DNA from: Anaerolineae bacterium | Lineage (GTDB): Bacteria > Chloroflexota > Anaerolineae > B4-G1 > SLSP01 | NCBI GenBank assembly: GCA_021107605.1 | Contig: JAIOSN010000079.1 | Coordinates: forward strand, 1 to 6,245 | Direction: 5' to 3' | Length of the DNA: 6,245 nucleotides | Shown here: positions 1-5,383 of the stretch, in pieces | Layout of the letters: each line of letters begins with the position of its first letter | Numbering within the stretch: position 1 is the stretch's first letter | Notes under the pieces: generated by a model | Told to the model about the DNA's origin: nothing | Seen by the model: the letters and a program-made list of their open reading frames with translations, nothing else | Databases searched by the model: none | Position numbers and translations under genes: made by a program

Positions 1-8
1 CTCAATAC

Positions 9-24
9 GCCTACTGAAGTAGGC
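9..24. repeat. Short perfect palindrome with an ACTGAAGT core; degenerate second copy near 74-95
   Basis: GCCTAC and GTAGGC pair perfectly around a TGAA loop, giving a 6-bp stem. A related core in the opposite sense, GAGCGACTTCAG, lies at 74-85 and is followed by an imperfect right arm (GACGTGCTTCT, to about 95). No T-run follows the first hairpin, so it is not a convincing intrinsic terminator. The paired CTGAAG/CTTCAG cores look like remnants of a dispersed palindromic (REP- or MITE-like) element, but a single window cannot show that it is repeated in the genome. Confidence 0.4.
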
Positions 25-163
25 TACCGCCGGCGTGGACAGAGTTTAATGCGTTGTTGGGGAGCGCCGCAGAGAGCGACTTCAGACGTGCTTCTGGGTT
101 AAGTGAGCCGTAAATCCGGTGCTCTAAAGTGGCGAAATTCTCGTGACACTAGCGAACTTGTGA

Positions 164-198
164 CTTTCAACCTTCAACCTTCAACTTTTAATTTCCAA
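164..198 (+). repeat. Five tandem heptamers directly upstream of the kinase promoter
   Basis: The stretch divides exactly into CTTTCAA, CCTTCAA, CCTTCAA, CTTTTAA and TTTCCAA. The two central copies are identical, the outer ones are degenerate, and each ends in AA. The array is AT- and pyrimidine-rich compared with the neighbouring coding DNA and abuts the -35 hexamer at 199. It could be a short tandemly repeated sequence of the heptamer type known from cyanobacteria, or a direct-repeat site for a regulator. The sequence does not decide between these. Confidence 0.6.
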
Positions 199-226
199 TT
201 GACTTGACGGTGAAATCATCTATACT
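199..226 (+). promoter_or_regulatory. Predicted sigma-70-type promoter for the kinase operon
   Basis: TTGACT (199-204) and TATACT (221-226) are separated by 16 bases; each differs from the consensus hexamer at one position. Transcription would begin near 232-235. That leaves a leader of about 55 bases before the ATG at 290, but only a few bases before the in-frame TTG at 239. The promoter position therefore favours the ATG start. A second TTGAC overlaps at 204-208 but is too close to the -10 to serve as its -35. Confidence 0.6.
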
Positions 227-289
227 TTCTAAGAAAATTTGTTTGGTGGTGGCTTCTTAGCAAATACCGCAAGGGCGTTGGGCATTCTT

Positions 290-2458
290 ATGAAATCAGA
301 TCCGCTTATCGGGCAGTACATCGGGCAATACAAAATTCTGAGCAAGATCGGGCAAGGTGGTATGGGTGAGGTCTATAAGGGATTTCACGAATCGTTACAG
401 CGGCATGTAGCTATTAAATTGCTGGGGCGTGATCTCCGCTTAGATTCAGATGTGACCCAACGTTTCTTGCGTGAAGCGCGAGCCGTCGCGGCATTGCGAC
501 ACCCCAATATCGTGCAGATTTACGATTTCGGGCGTTACGAGGGCGGCTATTACATGGTGATGGAATATGTTGAGGGCATTGACCTCGGTGATGAGATTGA
601 TCGGCGACATGCGGATGGTAAGATATTCACCGCGCCTGAAATTCTGGGGATTGTTATGCAACTGGCCCACGCGCTCGATTACGCTCATGGCGAGGGAATC
701 GTTCATCGCGATGTGAAGCCAGCCAATGTTCTTTTGACAGCTAAAGGGGAAGTAATTCTAGGGGATTTTGGGTTGGCCATGTTGCGCAATCGTGTTAGTC
801 AGATGACGTTGGGCAATGTGTTTGGCACTCCTGAGTACATTGCTCCGGAGCAAGCGCTCAATTCTCGCATGGCTACCGCTCAATCAGACATCTACTCTTT
901 GGGTGGGATGGTTTATGAGCTGGTGACGGGACGCTTGCCCTTTGAGGCGGATACGGCTTTGAACTTGGCCCTGCAACATCTCCGCGAAGAACCGATATCG
1001 CCGCGAGTTTATGCACCAGAGTTGCCGGTGGCGGTAGAACAAGCGATTCTTAAGGCTTTGGAGAAGAAACCAGAACAGCGTTACCGCACGGCGATAGCGT
1101 TTGCTACGGCTTTACAACGAGCGTGGGAGGCGGGGGATGTTGAAGAAACCTGGATCGTCGAGCCGACGCAATCCGCTGGTCTGCATGCGCCTTTGCAAAC
1201 CGTGACGCCTCCTCCCACCACACTGGCGGGCTTGTCGCCATCAGAGCCGGGACCGCCCTTTCTGCCCGGAGATGATGAGCGAGCGGTTGCCCGCCGCCGT
1301 TGGTGGTGGATTCCGTTGATTCTGGGGGTGCTCTTGGGTCTGGGACTGTTGGCTCGCTACTCGGGAGGAACTATGTGGCCTAACTGGGGAGTGTCCTCCC
1401 CGACCGCAACTGCAACCAGTACTCTCTCTCCCACGGAGACTACGCGTCCCACGCTAACTGCCACTGAGGTTGCGGTGCTGATCACGCCAACACTTACATT
1501 GAGCGTCCCGTTTACCGCTACTCCAACGCCTTCGCCCCGGCTAACCAGTACGCCTAGCCCTACCGCCACGCCCTCTCCCACTTCCTCCCCCACGCTGACG
1601 CCAACCGCGACCTTATCCCCCACATTGACGCCGACGGCTACTGCGACACTCTCCCCCACGCCGGCCCCTACTTTGGCTCCCGGCGATACACAATCCAGGG
1701 ACCTGGATGGCATGACCATGCGTTTTGTGCCGGGCGGCCCCTTCTTGATGGGGTCATTGGAGGATGATCCGGACGCGGTGACTGACGAACAACCTCAACG
1801 CGAAGTTACGCTGGCGCCTTTCTGGATGGACGAGACAGAGGTCGCCACGGATCAGTACAAGCAATGCGTGGCGGACGGCGAGTGTGACGCGCCATACACC
1901 CGTACGGCCTACGATAATCCAACTTATGGAACCCGCCCCATGACCTACCTCAGTTGGGAGCAAGCCGGCACCTATTGCGCTTGGATCGCCGGCGAGACTG
2001 GTTGGGAAGCGCGGTTGCCGACCGAGGCTGAGTGGGAGAAGGCCGCTTCTTGGGATCCGTTAGCCGAGAGTAAACGGCTCTATCCCTGGGGAGATGAGTT
2101 TTCCCGGGAGCTGGTAGCGTTAGGAGCGACCACCTCCGAGGTTGGTAGTCACCCGGCGGGAGCCAGTGCCTACGGGATCCTAGACCTGGCCGGAAATGTT
2201 CGCGAGTGGGTCTCCGATTGGTACGCTAAGGATGGCTACGAATCAGCAACCAACTCCGATCCCACCGGGCCGGCGGCGGGGACTTATAAGGTCATGCGCG
2301 GTGGTTCTTACGGTTCCGTGGCTAACTACCAACCGCAGTTGCGGACGACGGATCGCGCAGTGGGCTATCCGGAGAGTACAGCAGCGCGGCCGGCCAAGAG
2401 TGCAGAACTAGGTTTCCGTTGCGTCGTGGTTGGCGAACATTTACCTGGAGGGCAATAG
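290..2458 (+). CDS. Transmembrane Ser/Thr protein kinase with C-terminal FGE-sulfatase (SUMF1-like) domain
   Basis: This 722-residue protein is a probable membrane receptor kinase that phosphorylates Ser/Thr on cytoplasmic targets. The Pkn/Hanks-type domain spans about residues 14-275. It has a glycine loop GQGGMG (21-26), Lys43 in VAIK, Glu62 in helix C, HRDVKPAN (139-146) with Asp141, DFG (159-161), activation-loop Thr173 and Thr180, and APE (185-187). All catalytic residues are present, and HRD kinases are usually activated by loop phosphorylation. After a linker, RRR (335-337) precedes a single membrane helix (about 338-355), placing the kinase inside. A Thr/Ser/Pro stalk (370-464) leads to an FGE-sulfatase domain (about 467-714) with VPGGPFLMGS, RLPTEAEWEKAA, YPWG, GNVREW, RGGSY and GFRC. 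The paired catalytic Cys expected after RGGSY in true formylglycine-generating enzymes are absent (RGGSYGSVANYQ), so a binding role is more likely. ATG290 is preferred over TTG239 because of promoter position and because the extra 17 residues add no domain; its AAGGG (271-275) is rather distant. Confidence 0.95.
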   Translation: MKSDPLIGQYIGQYKILSKIGQGGMGEVYKGFHESLQRHVAIKLLGRDLRLDSDVTQRFLREARAVAALRHPNIVQIYDFGRYEGGYYMVMEYVEGIDLGDEIDRRHADGKIFTAPEILGIVMQLAHALDYAHGEGIVHRDVKPANVLLTAKGEVILGDFGLAMLRNRVSQMTLGNVFGTPEYIAPEQALNSRMATAQSDIYSLGGMVYELVTGRLPFEADTALNLALQHLREEPISPRVYAPELPVAVEQAILKALEKKPEQRYRTAIAFATALQRAWEAGDVEETWIVEPTQSAGLHAPLQTVTPPPTTLAGLSPSEPGPPFLPGDDERAVARRRWWWIPLILGVLLGLGLLARYSGGTMWPNWGVSSPTATATSTLSPTETTRPTLTATEVAVLITPTLTLSVPFTATPTPSPRLTSTPSPTATPSPTSSPTLTPTATLSPTLTPTATATLSPTPAPTLAPGDTQSRDLDGMTMRFVPGGPFLMGSLEDDPDAVTDEQPQREVTLAPFWMDETEVATDQYKQCVADGECDAPYTRTAYDNPTYGTRPMTYLSWEQAGTYCAWIAGETGWEARLPTEAEWEKAASWDPLAESKRLYPWGDEFSRELVALGATTSEVGSHPAGASAYGILDLAGNVREWVSDWYAKDGYESATNSDPTGPAAGTYKVMRGGSYGSVANYQPQLRTTDRAVGYPESTAARPAKSAELGFRCVVVGEHLPGGQ
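1397..1681 (+). repeat. Low-complexity Thr/Ser/Pro stalk coding region inside the kinase gene
   Basis: Residues 370-464 of the kinase are almost only Thr, Pro, Ser, Ala and Leu. They include a near-perfect tandem repeat, SPTLTPTATL then SPTLTPTAT (residues 433-451). It lies just outside the predicted membrane helix and joins it to the SUMF1-like domain, so it is best read as an extended, possibly O-glycosylated extracytoplasmic spacer. The compositional bias leaves a long Val/Gly-rich open frame on the opposite strand, which is an artefact. Confidence 0.8.
2447..2452 (+). promoter_or_regulatory. Shine-Dalgarno GGAGGG that fixes the GTG start of the downstream gene
   Basis: GGAGGG ends seven bases before the GTG at 2460 and lies inside the last codons of the kinase gene, whose TAG stop occupies 2456-2458. 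An upstream in-frame TTG at 2430 has no comparable site. A ribosome finishing the kinase would pass over this site and could reinitiate at once, which implies translational coupling. Confidence 0.8.
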
Positions 2459-2459
2459 C

Positions 2460-5012
2460 GTGAAAACCGACTCTGTTCCTGAGCATACGTCGTCGGAAAA
2501 ATTTCGCACAGCTCGCCGAACTACGTTTCTGGCCCTCAGTGAGATCAATGAGGAGACCTTATTAAGCCTCACCCGGCTAACGCTGCCCGAAATCCGCGAG
2601 ATTCGACGCGAGGTGGCGCGGATTATGCCGGCCGGCAATCTCCCCGCCTTGATATTGAGTGGTCTGATCCAGATGAGGAACCGGAAGATAACGGCTATCC
2701 AGGTGAAGAAGGATGTCACGGCGTTGCTGCGCGGGATGGATTTCTTGCCCCAAGGTCTCTATGGAGTTTTTGTGGCTGGGCCTTCGGCGGTGCTCTACGG
2801 ATACCAACAGCTCCTCCGGCTGGCTGGTAGAGATATCAAAGATGCTTTCCCTCAAGGGACGTGGCAGTTCTACCTTGAATATGCTCTGCGTGAGGATAGC
2901 GCCCACCATACTAATGAGACCTGGGGTTTCCACCATGCGCTTTCTCCGGCCCTGCCAACCGAAGTTATGGCCGCGGCCTGGGTTTGGACAGCGTTGGAGT
3001 TGCTCTATACTTATGATGATCTGCTCTCGCTGGTCTGGCGCGAGCGGGTTATGTTGCGGGGGTTACACGTGGCGTTGGTTGAGGCGGAGGCGGAGAGAAT
3101 CCCGTCCTGGCGTGTATTGACCAACGCCTGGGCGCGGGTTTGTCCTTACCATCGCCCCGCTCATGGTGGTGACTACATCCGCTATCGGGCGACCACCTTT
3201 GAGCATTTCTTGCAGCGGCAGATGAGTGTTCTCCCGGCTGCGCTGCGTCGCGAAGTTTGGCAACGCTATGCCACCCAACAACGCACCGCTCTGCCGGCTT
3301 ACCAGGAACAGATGACTCTTCTGACTCGCTTGCGACCCACCCGCTACCGTGAAGAGCGGATCCCGCTCCCGTTGTGGCAGGCTGCGGTGGGTTTCATCTG
3401 GCAAGGTGAGAGTTATTTGTTGCCGGCTTGCGACTGCGATGTCTGGGGGCATCCGCTCTGTACCCCCCCAGGTGATGAAGGTGTGCCGCCATTTCCATTG
3501 GAGGTCCGGGAGGATAAGCTCTTCTCCTCCGCCGGACAAGAACTGCGTGTGGATCATCGCGGGCGGGTGCTCTCGGCAACCGGGAAGGAGCTGCTGGGTG
3601 TCTTGAACCCGCCGTCACCGCAGCAGATCTTGGGTTGGGTGCGGGCTATACTCGCGTTGCCCGCGCCGGATACGACCCCCGAATTAGATCTCTTGCTCGC
3701 CGAGATACCTCGCTGCGAGCATCCTGGAATTACCGCGACTTTACCTGCCCCCGTCTCAAAGGACCTGGCGGCGTTGGAACGGGCGCCAGTGCTTATCAAT
3801 TGGGACCGGCATTCCTCTCGCCAACCACTGCATGCCTTACGCCGTGACCACCGTGGCGTTGGCAGTCACGCGTTGACCGTTTTCCACACCGAGCATAGCA
3901 TGATCTTTGACCAGTCACATATTTTCTTCGATGGTTTGTGGGGCATGGTGGTGGCAGAGATTCTCACCGATGCGGCAACTCACGCTTGCCGGCGTTTTGT
4001 GGACGTGACGCCAGACGAGGTCGCGACCCCGGTCCCGCTCCAGCTCAGCTTGCTCGCAGCGCGCTTACAACATCTGCGCACGCGCTGCATTGCGCCGGGC
4101 GTCTCCGCGGAAGCCACCGCCGGTGATCTCCGGCAAATTTACCAGTTGCGCCGTTGGCTCCGGAAACGCGGCATCCGCCTGACCATCAATGACATTTTAT
4201 TGCTCTACCGTTATTTCCACGCGCAAGTGTACCGGCCAGGCGATGTGGTGGCAGAGTCGCTCAAGGGACTGGCGGAACGTTTACCGGCGAAAGAATACGC
4301 TCAAATTAGACAGAGCATTGAGGAGGCGTGGGCCAGCGATCGCACCACCAATCCCGCGCTCCTGATTCCTATGGATGCCACACAGGTCGCACCGCATGAG
4401 CGGATTTATCCCACCACCTTTCGCAATCCCTTGACCGACCTCCCGGTGATTTTCGAGGGCGTGCAGAGCGCGTACTCAACTTACCGGCGAGCGGACTCAA
4501 ATGAGAATTGGGAGGAATTTGATCGCCAGCGGCGGGTGTTGCTTGCTTACCTACAAGTTTTTGGTAATCTTCTGGGGGCGTTGAAAGACGTCACCATGCG
4601 TGGCGAGAGTCTGAACGTGGCTACCTTGCAACTTTTGGGACATCTGCCTCCGGCCATGCAACATCTCCTGGACGGTATCCCTCGGCGTATTGGCGTGCTC
4701 AACGAGGTGCTCAAAGGCAGCGAGGTCTTTTCCAATGTGGGGCGGGTGGCGGTGGGTAGCACTTTGCGTCGGTTCAATAGCGCCAAGGATGATGGCGCGG
4801 CGAAAGAATTGGTTTGGGGCATCTTGACCGACGATCAGGGTATTTTACATTTGAGCCTGCGTGATTTTCGGTCTTTTGTGGCTCTGCTCTGGGAGCATGA
4901 CGAGGTTGAGGTGGCGCGGGCGCTTACTCAGGATTATCTGGTTAGCTACGCGCGCGGTTTGAACGCTTTTGTCAAGATGTTGGGGCAGGTGGTGACGGCC
5001 AAACAGGGGTAG
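2460..5012 (+). CDS. Uncharacterised 850-residue protein with HxxxDG and SNVG motifs; possible acyltransferase-like C-terminal half
   Basis: I do not recognise this as a named family. No signal peptide or clear membrane helix is seen, so it is probably cytoplasmic. Residues 1-300 look mostly helical and carry an acidic/His cluster at 140-158 (Glu140, Glu145, Asp146, His149, His150, Glu153, His158), then Glu180 and Asp186-Asp187. A CxCx4Hx2C set (Cys324, Cys326, His331, Cys334) in LPACDCDVWGHPLC could bind a metal. The C-terminal half has HIFFDG (487-492), matching the catalytic HxxxDG of condensation, CAT, wax-synthase and carnitine-acyltransferase enzymes, and FSNVG (757-761), recalling the SNxxG-type strand found later in that fold. 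The spacing of about 270 residues suits such a domain. The acyltransferase reading is inference; binding without catalysis is also possible. The GTG start follows GGAGGG at 2447-2452 and lies one base after the kinase stop, so it is co-expressed with the kinase and may be its substrate, effector or partner. Confidence 0.9.
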   Translation: MKTDSVPEHTSSEKFRTARRTTFLALSEINEETLLSLTRLTLPEIREIRREVARIMPAGNLPALILSGLIQMRNRKITAIQVKKDVTALLRGMDFLPQGLYGVFVAGPSAVLYGYQQLLRLAGRDIKDAFPQGTWQFYLEYALREDSAHHTNETWGFHHALSPALPTEVMAAAWVWTALELLYTYDDLLSLVWRERVMLRGLHVALVEAEAERIPSWRVLTNAWARVCPYHRPAHGGDYIRYRATTFEHFLQRQMSVLPAALRREVWQRYATQQRTALPAYQEQMTLLTRLRPTRYREERIPLPLWQAAVGFIWQGESYLLPACDCDVWGHPLCTPPGDEGVPPFPLEVREDKLFSSAGQELRVDHRGRVLSATGKELLGVLNPPSPQQILGWVRAILALPAPDTTPELDLLLAEIPRCEHPGITATLPAPVSKDLAALERAPVLINWDRHSSRQPLHALRRDHRGVGSHALTVFHTEHSMIFDQSHIFFDGLWGMVVAEILTDAATHACRRFVDVTPDEVATPVPLQLSLLAARLQHLRTRCIAPGVSAEATAGDLRQIYQLRRWLRKRGIRLTINDILLLYRYFHAQVYRPGDVVAESLKGLAERLPAKEYAQIRQSIEEAWASDRTTNPALLIPMDATQVAPHERIYPTTFRNPLTDLPVIFEGVQSAYSTYRRADSNENWEEFDRQRRVLLAYLQVFGNLLGALKDVTMRGESLNVATLQLLGHLPPAMQHLLDGIPRRIGVLNEVLKGSEVFSNVGRVAVGSTLRRFNSAKDDGAAKELVWGILTDDQGILHLSLRDFRSFVALLWEHDEVEVARALTQDYLVSYARGLNAFVKMLGQVVTAKQG

Positions 5013-5120
5013 AATCCACAGATTGCGCCAGTTGCTTGGTTTACAGAATTGCCGCCACGGGATGGGTTACACGCCGACTGTGAGGTCTACACTGTCAAAG
5101 TAGATATGATCTCCGAGGCG

Positions 5121-5163
5121 AAAAACAAAAGTCCCGCAGGGACATCAAGCCCCTGCGGGGCTT
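5121..5163 (-). terminator. Double-hairpin intrinsic terminator in the convergent region, best suited to the minus strand
   Basis: Read leftwards, AAGCCCC-GCA-GGGGCTT (5163-5147) forms a 7-bp hairpin. It is followed by GTCCC-TGC-GGGAC (5143-5131) and then the U-tract TTTTGTTTTT (5130-5121). The same bases can instead form one long stem (5129-5141 with 5151-5163): 13 pairs with one G-U on the plus strand, or one A-C mismatch on the minus strand. On the plus strand the hairpin is followed only by CTTCCTG, so it would end transcription of the kinase operon less efficiently. It lies about 115 bases after the plus-strand stop and about 180 after the minus-strand stop. Confidence 0.75.
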
Positions 5164-5183
5164 CCTGCTCCATCCATTCTCTG

Positions 5184-5306
5184 TCAGTCCCTTCCTGCCA
5201 CACGACCAGCAGCACGAGCTATGTTTGGCCTCGGCATTTGCCCGTTGCTCAATAGCCACACCAGGTCTAGAGTTAGCCCCAGGCCAAAGATCAAAGCGAC
5301 GAGCAT
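5184..5306 (-). CDS. Possible small single-pass membrane peptide (40 residues)
   Basis: An ATG-initiated minus-strand frame begins MLVALIFGLGLTLDLVWLL, a hydrophobic stretch long enough to cross a membrane. A polar, basic tail rich in Arg, Ala and Gly follows, to a TGA. It sits between the stop of the large minus-strand gene and the terminator, ending about 20 bases before the first hairpin, so it could be the last gene of that transcript. Against it, only a weak AAAG lies very close to the ATG, no family is recognised, and the frame is short. It could also be the decayed 5' end (signal sequence) of a lost secreted-protein gene. Confidence 0.25.
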   Translation of the reverse strand: MLVALIFGLGLTLDLVWLLSNGQMPRPNIARAAGRVAGRD

Positions 5307-5344
5307 TCTTTCGATTTCTGAAACTATAAAACCGTGATCTGCCG

Positions 5345-5383
5345 CTAGCCGTTTCGTAGTACCAGCGGTAGGTAGATGCGGAA
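5345..5383 (-). other. C-terminal tail FRIYLPLVLRNG of the surface protein
   Basis: After the last beta-rich module the protein closes with a short aromatic/hydrophobic segment, IYLPLVLRN, and one Gly before the stop. From memory, very similar tails (YLPLV.R near the C-terminus) recur on unrelated multidomain secreted proteins of Chloroflexota. It is too short for a membrane anchor and lacks LPXTG or a PEP-CTERM helix. A sorting or anchoring role is a hypothesis. Confidence 0.5.

Noticed and set aside
9..24. Hairpin as terminator of an upstream gene
   Set aside because: The stem is short and is followed by TACCGCC, not a T-run.
239..289. TTG at 239 as the start of the kinase
   Set aside because: It would lie only a few bases after the predicted transcription start, has no Shine-Dalgarno sequence, and adds 17 residues without homology to the usual kinase N-terminus.
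308..331. Tandem duplication encoding IGQY-IGQY at the kinase N-terminus
   Set aside because: Similar lead-in sequences before the glycine loop are common in Pkn-type kinases; it is probably not a recent duplication.
1357..1719. 120-residue Val/Gly-rich open frame on the minus strand
   Set aside because: It is the antisense of the Thr/Pro-rich stalk and reflects its codon bias; no start signal or domain is seen.
2280..2458. SUMF1-like C-terminus as the variable region of a diversity-generating retroelement
   Set aside because: DGR targets often use this fold, but no reverse transcriptase, template repeat or near-repeat of this segment is present in the window.
2430..2459. TTG at 2430 as the start of the 850-residue protein
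   Set aside because: It has no ribosome binding site, whereas the GTG at 2460 has GGAGGG at ideal spacing and sits directly after the kinase stop.
5049..5255. 68-residue plus-strand open frame in the convergent region
   Set aside because: It runs through the terminator hairpins, has no ribosome binding site and no recognisable composition or domain.
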